64,000 nucleotides of DNA. Origin: Hyphomicrobiaceae bacterium. GTDB lineage: Bacteria; Pseudomonadota; Alphaproteobacteria; Rhizobiales; Hyphomicrobiaceae. A model generated the notes under the pieces. The model worked only from the letters and a program-made list of their open reading frames with translations. It was not told where the DNA came from and searched no databases. The translations under genes were made by a program, and so were the position numbers. Of the stretch, positions 54,640 through 63,986 are shown piece after piece; the first letter of the stretch is position 1; each line of letters starts with the position of its first letter. The stretch lies in assembly GCA_022844275.1 (NCBI GenBank), contig JALHMB010000003.1, positions 62,001 through 126,000 of the forward strand, in the 5' to 3' direction.

Positions 54640-55839
54640 CTAACGCACGACCTTCAGAATACCGCGCGCCTCGAGATCGGCGATCTCGGCATCGCTGTAG
54701 CCCACAGCGCCGAGGACCTCGGGACCGTCGGCACCAAGGAAGCCGGCGTGGTGGCGGAATTCGGTCGGCGTTTCGGAGAAGCCGAGCGGGCTCGCAACCG
54801 TGCGCACGCGCCCCTCCGTCGGATGCTCGCGCGTCGTGAAAAAATCGGTCGCCTTGAGATGCGGATCCTCGAACAAATCATCGAGGTCATTGACCGGCAT
54901 GGCCGGAATGTCATGGGCATCGCAGAAGGCCAGCCATTCGGCCGTGGTCCGGGTCAGCGCAATCTCGTTGACGATCTGCTGCACGAGCGGCTGCTGGTTG
55001 GCGCGCGCCGCGACACTCGACACGCGTGGATCGCTCTTCAGATCTTCGCGCCCCACGCCGTTGCACAAAGCTTCCCATTGACGGTCGGTGACCGCGAGCA
55101 TGCATACGTAGCCGTCTTTGGTGCGTGCTGGCCGACGATGGGGATTCAAAATGCGCGCGTAGCCGATGGTGCCGCGCGGAGGATCATACGTTGCATCGTA
55201 AAGATGCTCGGCGAGCCAGAAGGACGTGATCGTCTCCAGCATGGGAACTTCGACGAGCTGTCCTTGCCCCGTGCGCGTGCGATGCACGAGCGCGCCGAGG
55301 ATGCCCATGGCGAGATGGAGGCCGGTCGTCTTGTCGACGATCAGGCTCGGCAGGAAGCGCGGCTCGCCGCCTGAAGCGCGCGCACTGAGCATCGCCGCTC
55401 CACTCGCACCCTGCACGAGATCGTCGTAGGCGGGCTTGGCGCCATAAGGCCCCGAACGCTTGTAGCCGAGGCAGTAAGCATAAATGATCGAAGGATTGAC
55501 GGCGCGGATGTCGTCATAGCCGAGGCCGAGCCGCTCGATGGCTTGCGGGCGGTTGTTGTGCACGAAGACATCGGCGCTGGCGGTGAGGCGCTTCACCACC
55601 TCGACGGCTTCCGGTCGCTTGAGGTCGAGGCAGACGGACTTCTTGTTGCGGTTCGCGGCGAGGAAGATCGGCCCCATGCCTTTGGTCGGCGGCGTGCCGG
55701 GATTGCGCATGATGTCGCCTTCGGGCGGCTCGATCTTCGTGACGACGGCGCCCATGTCGGCAAGATGCAGCGTCGCAAAGGGTCCAGACACGACGGCTGT
55801 CAGATCGACGATGCGAATGCCATCGAGCGGACCGGGCAT
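54640..55839 (-). CDS. CaiB/BaiF-family CoA transferase
   Basis: This protein of 399 residues is of the class III CoA transferase family. Landmarks are MPGPLDGIRIVDLTAVVSGP, then VTKIEPPEGDIMRNPG, FLAANRNKKSVCLDLKRPEA, and the LIVDKTTGLHLAMGILGAL region with the conserved Asp. These enzymes move CoA between carboxylic acids through a mixed anhydride on an Asp. The ATG at 55839 avoids overlap with trpE; a longer in-frame start overlaps trpE by about 30 bases. Placed between trpE and an enoyl-CoA hydratase, it suggests a small carboxylic acid degradation step. Confidence 0.9.
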   Translation of the reverse strand: MPGPLDGIRIVDLTAVVSGPFATLHLADMGAVVTKIEPPEGDIMRNPGTPPTKGMGPIFLAANRNKKSVCLDLKRPEAVEVVKRLTASADVFVHNNRPQAIERLGLGYDDIRAVNPSIIYAYCLGYKRSGPYGAKPAYDDLVQGASGAAMLSARASGGEPRFLPSLIVDKTTGLHLAMGILGALVHRTRTGQGQLVEVPMLETITSFWLAEHLYDATYDPPRGTIGYARILNPHRRPARTKDGYVCMLAVTDRQWEALCNGVGREDLKSDPRVSSVAARANQQPLVQQIVNEIALTRTTAEWLAFCDAHDIPAMPVNDLDDLFEDPHLKATDFFTTREHPTEGRVRTVASPLGFSETPTEFRHHAGFLGADGPEVLGAVGYSDAEIADLEARGILKVVR

Positions 55840-55882
55840 GGAGCGTTTGTCCTTGTCCTCTGGGGGAAGAGATCGTGCGCCT

Positions 55883-57427
55883 TCAGCGGTTGCCGCGTCG
55901 TCTGGCTTCGGCAAAGCGCACGGCTTCGTCGGCCGCTCGGAAGAGAGCGCGGGCCTTGTAGACGCATTCCATCTGCTCGGCCTCGGGATTGCTGTCGGCG
56001 ACGACGCCGGCGCCAGCCTGGACGTACATGCGCCCGTCCTTCACAATCGCCGTGCGCAGCACGATGCACGTATCCATGTTGCCGTCGGCCGCGAAGTAGC
56101 CGACGCAGCCCGCATAGGGTCCGCGCTTTTCCTTCTCCAACTCGTCGATGATCTCCATGGCGCGAACTTTCGGCGCGCCCGAGAGCGTGCCGGCCGGGAA
56201 ACCGGCCATCAGCGCATCGATCGCGTCGTGTTTGGGATCGAGCTCGCCGTGCACGGTCGAGGAAAGATGCATGACCTGGCTGTAGCGCTCGATGTCGAAG
56301 CTCGAAGCAACGGAGACCGAACCGATCTTCGCGACACGACCGACGTCATTGCGCCCGAGATCCAGCAGCATGAGATGCTCGGCCCGTTCCTTGGGATCGC
56401 TTACGAGTTCACGCTCGAGCGCCGCGTCCGCCTCCGGTGTTGCGCCGCGCGGACGTGTGCCGGCGAGCGGTCGAAGGGTCACGCGGCCATCGCGCACGCG
56501 CACGAGGATCTCTGGCGACGAGCCGACGAGGGCGAAATCGCCGAAGTCCAGATGAAAGAGGAATGGCGAGGGATTCGTGCGCCTGAGCGCGCGATAGAGC
56601 GCGAAGGGCGGCAGCGTGAATGGCGCTGAAAAGCGCTGCGACACGACGATCTGGAAGGCATCGCCGGCGGCAATGTACTCTTTGCAGCGCCCGACCATGG
56701 CCCTGTATTCGGCCGGCGTGGTGTTGGAGACCGGCTCCGGCGCTTCGAGCGGATCGAAGCCCGTCAACGCATGATGCGGGAGTGGAGCATCGAGGCCGGC
56801 AACGACATTGGCAAGGCGACTGCGTGCGGCCTCGTAAGCCTTCGTGGGGTCCTCGCCCTTCTGCGGGTAGACCGGCGTGACAAGCGTCATCTCGTCTTTC
56901 ACGGCATCAAAGATGACCATGACCGTCGGACGCACCAGAATCGCATCCGGCACGCCCAGTCTGTCGGGCGGCACGTTCGGCAGACGCTCGACGAGCCGCA
57001 CATTGTCGTAACCGAAATAGCCGAAGACACCAGCGGCCATGGGCGGCAGCCCCGGAGGCGTCTCGATGCGCGAGCGCTCGAGGAGCGCCCGCAATGAGGC
57101 AAGCGTCGGCACGGCTTCGGCCTCGAACTTGTCCGGCGTCTCGCGCGGCGAGCGGTTGATCTCGGCACGGTCGCCGAAGGCGCGCCAGACGGTGTCCGGC
57201 TCGAGGCCGATGATCGAGTAGCGGCCGCGTACCTCGCCGCCCTCGACGGATTCGAGAAGAAAGCTCAGCGGCCGGCCATCGGCGAGCTTAAGCATGGCCG
57301 AGACGGGCGTCTCGAGGTCGGCAACGAGCCGTGTCCAAACGAGCTGCGGGCGGCCCTGCCGATACGTGGCCGAAAACGGGCCGAGCGGCGGCTCGACCTC
57401 GACAAGAGGGGCGGGGGCAGGCGGCAT
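55883..57427 (-). CDS. trpE: Anthranilate synthase component I
   Basis: This protein of 514 residues belongs to the chorismate-binding enzymes. The N-terminal part has TPVSAMLKLADGRPLSFLLE and ESVEGGEVRGRYSIIGLEPD. The C-terminal catalytic region includes RPLAGTRPRGATPEADAALE, LMLLDLGRNDVGRVAKIGSV and GFPAGTLSGAPKVRAMEIID. It converts chorismate to anthranilate with ammonia from TrpG. The glutaminase subunit gene is not in the window. No leader peptide with Trp codons was recognised upstream, though a terminator-like attenuator could lie in the 140-base gap. Confidence 0.97.
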   Translation of the reverse strand: MPPAPAPLVEVEPPLGPFSATYRQGRPQLVWTRLVADLETPVSAMLKLADGRPLSFLLESVEGGEVRGRYSIIGLEPDTVWRAFGDRAEINRSPRETPDKFEAEAVPTLASLRALLERSRIETPPGLPPMAAGVFGYFGYDNVRLVERLPNVPPDRLGVPDAILVRPTVMVIFDAVKDEMTLVTPVYPQKGEDPTKAYEAARSRLANVVAGLDAPLPHHALTGFDPLEAPEPVSNTTPAEYRAMVGRCKEYIAAGDAFQIVVSQRFSAPFTLPPFALYRALRRTNPSPFLFHLDFGDFALVGSSPEILVRVRDGRVTLRPLAGTRPRGATPEADAALERELVSDPKERAEHLMLLDLGRNDVGRVAKIGSVSVASSFDIERYSQVMHLSSTVHGELDPKHDAIDALMAGFPAGTLSGAPKVRAMEIIDELEKEKRGPYAGCVGYFAADGNMDTCIVLRTAIVKDGRMYVQAGAGVVADSNPEAEQMECVYKARALFRAADEAVRFAEARRRGNR

Positions 57428-57569
57428 CTAGGGTCGTTTCCCGGTCGCGGTGTGTTTGGTCGGGGCAACCTAGTAGGAGAACGATCCTGAGGGAAGCATT
57501 TGAGCCATGGCAACGGCCAAACGTTGTCCCCGCCTACTGAATAGGCCTCGGCGACCAGGGGCGGGATGA

Positions 57570-57941
57570 TCAGAGGTAAGCCGGGGGAGCCAGATAGAAC
57601 CAGCCAAAGATCAGGCTGAGCAGCGTGAGCGGCAGGACCACGCAGGTGAGCGCGAGAGCGCGGTGGCCGAACTTCTGGGCGAGCCAGGCACCGACGATGC
57701 CCGCGGCCGGCATGAACCAGAGCATTACGAAGGGATAGTCGAATAGGTCTTCGAACGTCGTGCCGCGGCGCACGGGCATCCAGGTGGCCCAGGCAATGGG
57801 CTCGACGATGTAGAGCGAGACGGCGGTCCACGCGAACAGGACCGTCATGGCGACGACGGCATTAGCCACCATCAGGAAGATCAAGATCCTCGACGGCTGA
57901 GTGGGTGCGTGAGCTTCATCGCCGTAGTAAGAAATCGTCAC
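57570..57941 (-). CDS. Small multi-spanning membrane protein of unknown function
   Basis: This protein of 123 residues has three hydrophobic segments: about residues 18-46 (ILIFLMVANAVVAMTVLFAW), 69-90 (YPFVMLWFMPAAGIVGAWLA) and 97-116. It starts with ATG at 57941. No family was recognised. It stands between trpE and xthA, transcribed in the same direction as trpE, and may not be related to either. Confidence 0.7.
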   Translation of the reverse strand: MTISYYGDEAHAPTQPSRILIFLMVANAVVAMTVLFAWTAVSLYIVEPIAWATWMPVRRGTTFEDLFDYPFVMLWFMPAAGIVGAWLAQKFGHRALALTCVVLPLTLLSLIFGWFYLAPPAYL

Positions 57942-58099
57942 GTGCGGCCTCGATGTCGATCGTCGAAAACCTGAACGGCCACGCCTTATCTTGATCTTGG
58001 GCAGACCGCCATCTTAGGTGCGCACGGTAAACGGAAGGTTACGTCGGCGGTCGCCCTCCTTTTGGAGTTCAGCGGACCACGCGGGGGGCAAGAGACGAC

Positions 58100-58882
58100 A
58101 TGCGCATCGCGACCTGGAACATCAACGGCGTCAAGGCTCGCATCGAGAGCCTGCTGACCTGGCTCCGCGAGACAGAGCCCGATGTCGCCTGCCTCCAGGA
58201 GATCAAGAGCGTGACGGAGGGCTTTCCGGCCGACCGTCTTGCCGAGGCCGGCTATCAGTGCGCGGTTCACGGCCAGAAGGGCTTCAACGGCGTGGCGATC
58301 CTGTCGAAGCTACCGATCGAGGATGTGGTCATGGGCTTTCCCGGCGAGCCCGACACGGGGCAGTCGCGGTACATCGAGGCGCTGGTGACGGGCGATGCCG
58401 GCATTTGCCGCCTCGGTTGCCTGTACCTCCCCAACGGCAATCCCATCGGGACGGAGAAATTTTCCTACAAGCTCGCGTGGATGGCGGCATTCGAGTCCTA
58501 CGTGCGCGGGCGGCTTACCCTCGAGGAGCCCCTGGTGCTCGCCGGCGACTACAATGTGATCCCGATGCCGGCCGATGCGCGCCGACCCGAAGCCTGGACG
58601 GGGGACGCGCTCTTTCAACCCGAGACGCGGACCGCATTTCGTCGCCTGGCCGGACTCGGGCTGACGGACGCTGTCCGCGCCTGCCATCCAGGCGCGGGCG
58701 TCTACACGTTCTGGGATTACCAAGCCGGCGCCTGGCAGAAGGACGATGGCATTCGGATCGACCACCTGCTGCTGTCGCCGCAAGCCGCCGATCGCCTGAG
58801 CGCGGCCGGCATCGACCGTTTCACGCGCGGCTGGGAGAAGCCCTCGGACCATGTTCCGGCGTGGGTGGAACTTCGGGTGTAA
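58100..58882 (+). CDS. xthA: Exodeoxyribonuclease III
   Basis: This protein of 260 residues has an endonuclease/exonuclease/phosphatase fold with N-terminal Asn in MRIATWNINGV, Glu in CLQEIKS, later Asp-Asn in LAGDYNVIP, and the end HVPAWVELRV with the catalytic His before. The region RIDHLLLSP matches the family. It repairs DNA by cutting at abasic sites and trimming 3' ends. ATG at 58100 opens the family N-terminus directly. Confidence 0.97.
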   Translation: MRIATWNINGVKARIESLLTWLRETEPDVACLQEIKSVTEGFPADRLAEAGYQCAVHGQKGFNGVAILSKLPIEDVVMGFPGEPDTGQSRYIEALVTGDAGICRLGCLYLPNGNPIGTEKFSYKLAWMAAFESYVRGRLTLEEPLVLAGDYNVIPMPADARRPEAWTGDALFQPETRTAFRRLAGLGLTDAVRACHPGAGVYTFWDYQAGAWQKDDGIRIDHLLLSPQAADRLSAAGIDRFTRGWEKPSDHVPAWVELRV

Positions 58883-58891
58883 GGAGCGCCG

Positions 58892-59926
58892 TCAGCGACC
58901 CTTCGCGCCGACGTCTCGGACGCTCTTCTGGTCGACGCTGGGTTGCGCGGGACTCGCCGTCAGCTCGCCTCCCGGCGGCAATTGCAGGCTGCCGGGCCCG
59001 CGGAGATCGTCGAGGAGCGGGATGGGTTTGCCGTCCGCGCACGTACGCGTCGGGACGATGTCAACACGGTCCTGGTCCGGCTTGCGGAAAGCGCGGCCGA
59101 AGTCGAAGAACTGCCCCCAGCGCTGGACAAGTGGGCGCGCCTCCTTGCGGCGCGGCTCGTTCATCCCGCAGTAGATGTTCTGGTAGATATCGTCGACCCA
59201 GAGATGGTCCGTCGGTGCCGCGCCCCGAACGGCCAGCTCGGCGAGAGCCAGGGCACGCGCATCATCCTTGTCGACGATCTGCCCGCGCCAATACTGGTCG
59301 GCGAGGAAGGCCTGCGCGCCGGCATGCCCTCCCTGCACCAGCGTCGATAGGAAGTGGAGCGCAAGTCCGACATCCTTGCGGCCGCCCTCTCCGGCGATGA
59401 GCATCTTCGCCAGCGTGAACTGCGCATCGCGATTGCCGAAGAACTTAGCCGCGTGCTCGATATAGCGCAGCGCCATGGCTGGATTAGCGGCCATGTTCAG
59501 CTCGGGCACGCCGCGGTTCAGATACTCGCCGAATGACAGCAGCGCCTTCGAGACGTAGGGCGCCCGCGGATCGTCGTCGGGATCGACATTGGCGTTGTTG
59601 AAAACGATCTGGCGCAGCAGACGGAAGGCTTCGCCGTGATTGGTGTGGGCGCCCGAGTTGTCGGCGAGAATAGCGGCGAGCAGATACTGCGCAAGGAACT
59701 CATTTTGCTCGGCTGCATAGCGCAAAGCCGGAATGGCAAACTCGACATAGCCGCCGCGATAGGCGTTGATGCCCTGCTCGAGTGCGGCATCGGGACTGAC
59801 GAATGTCACACGCGGCTCATTTGCCCGCGCTAACATGGCAGACGGCAGCGCCAGCAGGACAAGGGCGAGCGCCGCGGCGCCCAGCCATGCCTTTACCCGA
59901 CAACAAAACGTCTGCCTGAGAGACAA
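58892..59926 (-). CDS. Periplasmic Sel1/TPR protein, ExoR-like
   Basis: This protein of 344 residues has a signal peptide and Sel1-like repeats: ALRYAAEQNEFLAQYLLAAI, ALRYIEHAAKFFGNRDAQFT with LAKMLIAGEGG, and FLSTLVQGGHAGAQAFLADQ. Repeat order and the segment SKALLSFGEYLNRGVPE match ExoR, the periplasmic inhibitor of the ChvG/ExoS kinase that controls exopolysaccharide and motility in rhizobia. It also has about 70 extra C-terminal residues. A TTG start at 59926 with GAAAGG upstream is proposed; a longer start at 60010 is possible. It overlaps no other gene and converges on xthA. Confidence 0.7.
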   Translation of the reverse strand: MSLRQTFCCRVKAWLGAAALALVLLALPSAMLARANEPRVTFVSPDAALEQGINAYRGGYVEFAIPALRYAAEQNEFLAQYLLAAILADNSGAHTNHGEAFRLLRQIVFNNANVDPDDDPRAPYVSKALLSFGEYLNRGVPELNMAANPAMALRYIEHAAKFFGNRDAQFTLAKMLIAGEGGRKDVGLALHFLSTLVQGGHAGAQAFLADQYWRGQIVDKDDARALALAELAVRGAAPTDHLWVDDIYQNIYCGMNEPRRKEARPLVQRWGQFFDFGRAFRKPDQDRVDIVPTRTCADGKPIPLLDDLRGPGSLQLPPGGELTASPAQPSVDQKSVRDVGAKGR

Positions 59927-60276
59927 CGTCGACCTTTCCGCCAGCACGGCGCTGCCCTTAATGGCAACGCACCTCGCGGGCGCTCGCAACCAATCCGCAC
60001 ACGTGTACAAATGTTGTTCTCGCGCCGACGCGCGAGCGCATTCCGAAATCAGCGCGTCACGAACACCACCAGTACGTCCTCCCGCTTAAACAGGACGCCC
60101 CGACACGCTCAAACTCGAGCGCTGGGACAGTGTGATTCAGCGAGTGGGCAGCATGACGGTGTCGGGACTTTGTGGCTCTATGGTGGCGTAGGATGGCCAT
60201 ATCGTTGCGTACCGGCAACACATAGTTAACGATTCACGAACACCCTGATGCAGCAGGATTTTTGAGGCCACCTACC

Positions 60277-60603
60277 GTGAGAACTCTTGTCATTTATGTG
60301 GCAGCAGCGGCCACCGAGATCGCCGGCTGCTTCGCCCTATGGGCGGTCACGCGAAACGGTGCCCCGATGTGGTGGGTGGCACCCGGGATTCTCTGCCTCA
60401 TACTATTCGGCTGGTTGCTGACGCGCGCGGATATCGACTTCGCGGGCCGCGCCTACGCGGTGTACGGCGGGATCTATATCGCAGCATCGCTCGCGTGGCT
60501 TTGGAGTGTCGAAGGCCGCGTGCCGGATCGCTGGGACATGATCGGCGCGGGCATCGCAATCGCGGGCGCGCTGGTCATCCTATACATGCCCAGATCTGCA
60601 TAG
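60277..60603 (+). CDS. YnfA/UPF0060-family small membrane protein
   Basis: The protein has 108 residues with four hydrophobic segments. The sequence [20 protein letters not shown], then [19 protein letters not shown] and [20 protein letters not shown], corresponds along its length to the UPF0060/YnfA family. A GTG at 60277 gives the usual family length; a TTG five codons earlier is also in frame. Family members resemble small multidrug transporters, but function is not established. Confidence 0.9.
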   Translation: MRTLVIYVAAAATEIAGCFALWAVTRNGAPMWWVAPGILCLILFGWLLTRADIDFAGRAYAVYGGIYIAASLAWLWSVEGRVPDRWDMIGAGIAIAGALVILYMPRSA

Positions 60604-60789
60604 TTCTGCCAACAACTAGAAGATCCGCACTGGTGGCGCCTCATGCGCAGGCACTCGTGCCAGAATTGCAAGCATGGTGGCAGCGTTGCCTCATTGCCAA
60701 TCTTCCGTCATACTTCGATCAGGGTAGAAACCGGACGGCAATCCGTTCAACGGCCGATCCGGGGCAAACACGTGGCGTAGGGAGTAGCC

Positions 60790-61569
60790 ATGGCTGACAC
60801 CAGCCGGCAACAGGCACGTCGTGCTCATGGCGCGTCTGGCGGAATTCTGCTGAATGGGGTGCACAAGTGGTACGGTGAGTTTCATGTCCTGAAGGACATC
60901 AACCTCACGGTCAAAGAAGGCGAGAGGATCGTCATCTGCGGCCCGTCGGGCTCCGGCAAGTCCACTCTGATCCGCTGCATCAATCGGCTCGAAGAGCATC
61001 AGCAGGGACAGATCATCGTTGACGGCATCGAGCTCACGAACGATCTCAGGAACATCGACAAGATCCGCGCCGAAGTCGGCATGGTCTTCCAGTCCTTCAA
61101 CCTCTTCCCGCACCTCACCATCCTCGACAACCTCTGCCTTGCACCCATTTGGGTGAAGAAAATGTCGCGTGCGGAAGCCGAGAAGACGGCACGCATGTAT
61201 CTCGAGCGAGTCAAGATTCCGGAGCAGGCGCTCAAGTATCCCGGCCAGCTCTCCGGCGGCCAGCAGCAGCGCGTCGCCATTGCCCGCGCGCTATGCATGA
61301 ACCCGAACATCATGCTCTTCGACGAGCCGACGTCCGCCCTCGATCCCGAGATGATCAAGGAGGTGCTCGACGTCATGATCGAGCTCGCGAACTCCGGCAT
61401 GACGATGATGTGCGTTACGCACGAGATGGCCTTTGCGCGGTCGGTGGCCGATCGAGTCATCTTCATGGATCGCGGCGAGATCGTCGAAATGGCGCCGCCG
61501 GACGAGTTCTTCAGCAATCCGAAGTCCGATCGTACGAAGCACTTCCTTAGTCAGATTCTCAACCACTGA
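60790..61569 (+). CDS. aapP: General L-amino acid ABC transporter ATP-binding protein
   Basis: This protein of 259 residues has Walker [11 protein letters not shown]-loop [11 protein letters not shown], signature [15 protein letters not shown] and Walker [15 protein letters not shown], with the family's H-loop TH in CVTHEMAF. It energises uptake of many L-amino acids in the Aap/Bzt system. The ATG at 60790 is preceded by GGGAG. It is the first gene of the group, before aapJ, instead of after the permeases as in the best-known aapJQMP operon. Confidence 0.92.
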   Translation: MADTSRQQARRAHGASGGILLNGVHKWYGEFHVLKDINLTVKEGERIVICGPSGSGKSTLIRCINRLEEHQQGQIIVDGIELTNDLRNIDKIRAEVGMVFQSFNLFPHLTILDNLCLAPIWVKKMSRAEAEKTARMYLERVKIPEQALKYPGQLSGGQQQRVAIARALCMNPNIMLFDEPTSALDPEMIKEVLDVMIELANSGMTMMCVTHEMAFARSVADRVIFMDRGEIVEMAPPDEFFSNPKSDRTKHFLSQILNH

Positions 61570-61667
61570 TGCGGCACCCCCGCATCGTGTCCGTGCCAGC
61601 GTCCGGCAGGCTTAGCCGGAGGCCCGGCAGATCAGAAGGCACTACCAAAATGGAAAAGGGAAACTTC

Positions 61668-62687
61668 ATGAAACGAGCGACCAAGCTATTCGCAACGGCC
61701 GCCGCAGTCGCGCTCGGCACTGCCGGCATGGCCAGCGCCCAAACACTCGACAAAGTGAAAAAGCAGGGCACGCTTTCGTGCGGCGTCAACGTCGGCCTCG
61801 CCGGCTTCTCGGCTCCCGACGACAAGGGCAACTGGACCGGCCTCGATGTCGACTACTGCCGCGCCATTGCCGCCGCCGTGCTCGGCGACGCGACCAAAGT
61901 GCGCTTCGTCCCGACGACCGCCAAGGAGCGCTTCACCGCACTGCAATCCGGCGAAATCGACGTGCTCAACCGCAATACGACATGGACGCTCGGCCGCGAC
62001 AGCTCCCTGGGCCTGAGCTTCGTCGGCACGAACTACTACGACGGCCAGGGCCTGATGGTGAAGAAGTCGCTCGGCGTAAAGAGCGCGACCGAACTCGGCG
62101 GCGCCACCGTCTGCGTGCAGACCGGTACCACGACGGAACTCAATCTCGCCGACTACTTCCGTCTGAACAAGCTCGAATACAAGCCGGTCGTCTTCGAGAA
62201 GGCCGACGAGATTCTGCAGGCCTATCAGGCCGGTCGCTGCGACGTCTACACGACGGACGCCTCGGGCCTCTACGCGCAGCGCCTGCAGATGCAACAGCCG
62301 GACGAGCATATCGTGCTGCCCGAGATCATCTCGAAGGAGCCTCTCGGTCCGTCCGTGCGCCAGGGCGACAGCCAGTGGTTCACGATCGTGAGGTGGGTGC
62401 ACTTCGCGCTGCTCAACGCGGAAGAGGCCGGCATCACCAAGGCCAACGTCGACCAGATGACCAACTCCACGAACCCCGACATCCGACGCATCCTCGGCAA
62501 GGAAGGTGAGTTCGGCAAGGGTATCGGCCTCAGCGCCGACTGGGCCTACCAGGCCATCAAGCAGGTCGGGAACTACGGCGAAATCTTCGAGAAGAACGTA
62601 GGCTCCGGCTCGCGCATCAATATCGCCCGTGGCCAGAACAGCCTTTGGACCAAAGGCGGCCTGCAGTACGCCCCGCCGATCCGCTGA
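61668..62687 (+). CDS. aapJ: General L-amino acid ABC transporter substrate-binding protein
   Basis: This protein of 339 residues has a signal peptide (residues 1-24, ending MASAQ). The mature protein begins LDKVKKQGTLSCGVNVGLAG and contains GEIDVLNRNTTWTLGRDSSL, FVGTNYYDGQGLMVKKSLGV and the end TKGGLQYAPPIR. All match AapJ/BztA. It captures amino acids in the periplasm. The ATG at 61668 has AAGGG upstream; an ATG at 61650 is in frame but would lengthen the signal peptide. A strong hairpin follows the gene. Confidence 0.96.
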   Translation: MKRATKLFATAAAVALGTAGMASAQTLDKVKKQGTLSCGVNVGLAGFSAPDDKGNWTGLDVDYCRAIAAAVLGDATKVRFVPTTAKERFTALQSGEIDVLNRNTTWTLGRDSSLGLSFVGTNYYDGQGLMVKKSLGVKSATELGGATVCVQTGTTTELNLADYFRLNKLEYKPVVFEKADEILQAYQAGRCDVYTTDASGLYAQRLQMQQPDEHIVLPEIISKEPLGPSVRQGDSQWFTIVRWVHFALLNAEEAGITKANVDQMTNSTNPDIRRILGKEGEFGKGIGLSADWAYQAIKQVGNYGEIFEKNVGSGSRINIARGQNSLWTKGGLQYAPPIR

Positions 62688-62704
62688 CGCGTCGTCCAGC
62701 GCGG

Positions 62705-62736
62705 GGGTGCGTGCGGCCGCCATGCCGCACGCGCCC
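62705..62736 (+). terminator. Intercistronic hairpin between aapJ and aapQ
   Basis: GCGTGCGGC pairs perfectly with GCCGCACGC around a 6-base loop, with outer GGG/CCC pairs on either side. Such hairpins after a binding-protein gene often lower permease expression or stabilise the upstream mRNA. Confidence 0.65.
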
Positions 62737-62768
62737 AGTCTTTCCGTTCGGCGAGGATCGCAGCGGCC

Positions 62769-63974
62769 ATGACAGCAACGACGAACAGGCAAGGTCCGGG
62801 CCCACTTGTCCCGCCCGCTAAGCCTAGTCTCCTCTACCGGCCCGAGTTCCGCCAGGCTGTCTACCAGATCCTCCTCGTCGTCGGTCTCGTTGCCGGTTTC
62901 TGGGCCATCGCCCACAACGTTTCCGAAAATCTCGCCCGACAGAACATCGCATCGGGCTTCGGCTTCTGGAACCGGACCTCGGGCTTCGACATCTCGCAGT
63001 CGCTGATCACGTACAACAACCAGTCAACCTACGGACAGGCCTTCTGGGCCGGTCTCTTCAATACGCTGCTCGTCGCTGCGCTCGGCGTCGTGTTCGCAAC
63101 TCTGCTCGGCTTCATCATTGGCATCGGGCGCCTCTCCTCGAACTGGCTGATCGCGCGTCTGTGCGGCGCCTATGTTGAGACGCTGCGCAATCTTCCCCTG
63201 CTGCTGCAGCTCTTTTTCTGGTACTTCGCCGTGCTGAAAAACTTGCCTGGCCCGCGCCAGAGCATTGTTCTTCCGGCCGGCGCCACGCTCAATGTGCGCG
63301 GCCTCTACATTCCCGCGCCCGTGCCCGAACAGGGATTTAATGCCGTCCTCATCGCCTTCGCGATGGGCATCGTGGCTTCGATTGGCGTTTACATGTGGGC
63401 GCGGCGCCGCCAACTCGCGACCGGTGAGCGCTTCCCTGTGCTCTGGACAACGCTCGCCCTCATTCTGCTGCTGCCGGGCGCCGTCTATATCGCACTCGGC
63501 CAGCCGCTGGGCTGGGAGTATCCGGTTCTGCGCGGCTTCAATTTCCAAGGTGGCATCCCCATTCAACCGGAGCTCATGGCCCTGGTCGTCGGGCTCTCGA
63601 CGTACACCGCGAGCTTCATCGCAGAGATCGTGCGCGCCGGCATCGCGGGCGTGCCGCGCGGCCAGCGCGAAGCCGCCAACGCCCTTGGGCTTTCGAGCGG
63701 CCTCACCATGCGCCTCGTGGTTATCCCGCAAGCGCTGCGCATCATCATCCCGCCGCTGACCAGCCAGTACCTGAACCTCGCGAAGAACTCCTCGCTCGCC
63801 GTGGCCATCGGCTATCCGGATTTCGTCAGCGTGTTCACCGGAACGGTTCTGAACCAGACGGGTCAGGCCGTCGAAGTGATCTTGCTGACGATGCTCGTGT
63901 TCCTGACGATCAGCCTCATCACGTCGGCATTCATGAACTGGTTCAACAAGCACATTGCGCTCGTCGAGAGATAA
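62769..63974 (+). CDS. aapQ: General L-amino acid ABC transporter permease AapQ
   Basis: This protein of 401 residues has eight or so hydrophobic segments. The HisM/GlnP-type permease parts are VFATLLGFIIGIGRLSSNWL, then YVETLRNLPLLLQLFFWY, and the cytoplasmic coupling loop VPRGQREAANALGLSSGLTM. Between them is the insertion characteristic of AapQ/BztB. It forms the channel with AapM. The ATG at 62769 follows GAGGATCGCAGCGGCC. Confidence 0.95.
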   Translation: MTATTNRQGPGPLVPPAKPSLLYRPEFRQAVYQILLVVGLVAGFWAIAHNVSENLARQNIASGFGFWNRTSGFDISQSLITYNNQSTYGQAFWAGLFNTLLVAALGVVFATLLGFIIGIGRLSSNWLIARLCGAYVETLRNLPLLLQLFFWYFAVLKNLPGPRQSIVLPAGATLNVRGLYIPAPVPEQGFNAVLIAFAMGIVASIGVYMWARRRQLATGERFPVLWTTLALILLLPGAVYIALGQPLGWEYPVLRGFNFQGGIPIQPELMALVVGLSTYTASFIAEIVRAGIAGVPRGQREAANALGLSSGLTMRLVVIPQALRIIIPPLTSQYLNLAKNSSLAVAIGYPDFVSVFTGTVLNQTGQAVEVILLTMLVFLTISLITSAFMNWFNKHIALVER

Positions 63975-63986
63975 GGGACGCCTGCC

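Noticed and set aside
57428-57569. Possible trp leader peptide and attenuator before trpE
   Set aside because: The short frames in the gap contain no tandem Trp codons, and no clear alternative stem set with a T run was seen.
61686-62915. Leftward frame of about 400 codons opposite aapJ
   Set aside because: aapJ is clear over its full length and the opposite frame runs past its end without any domain.
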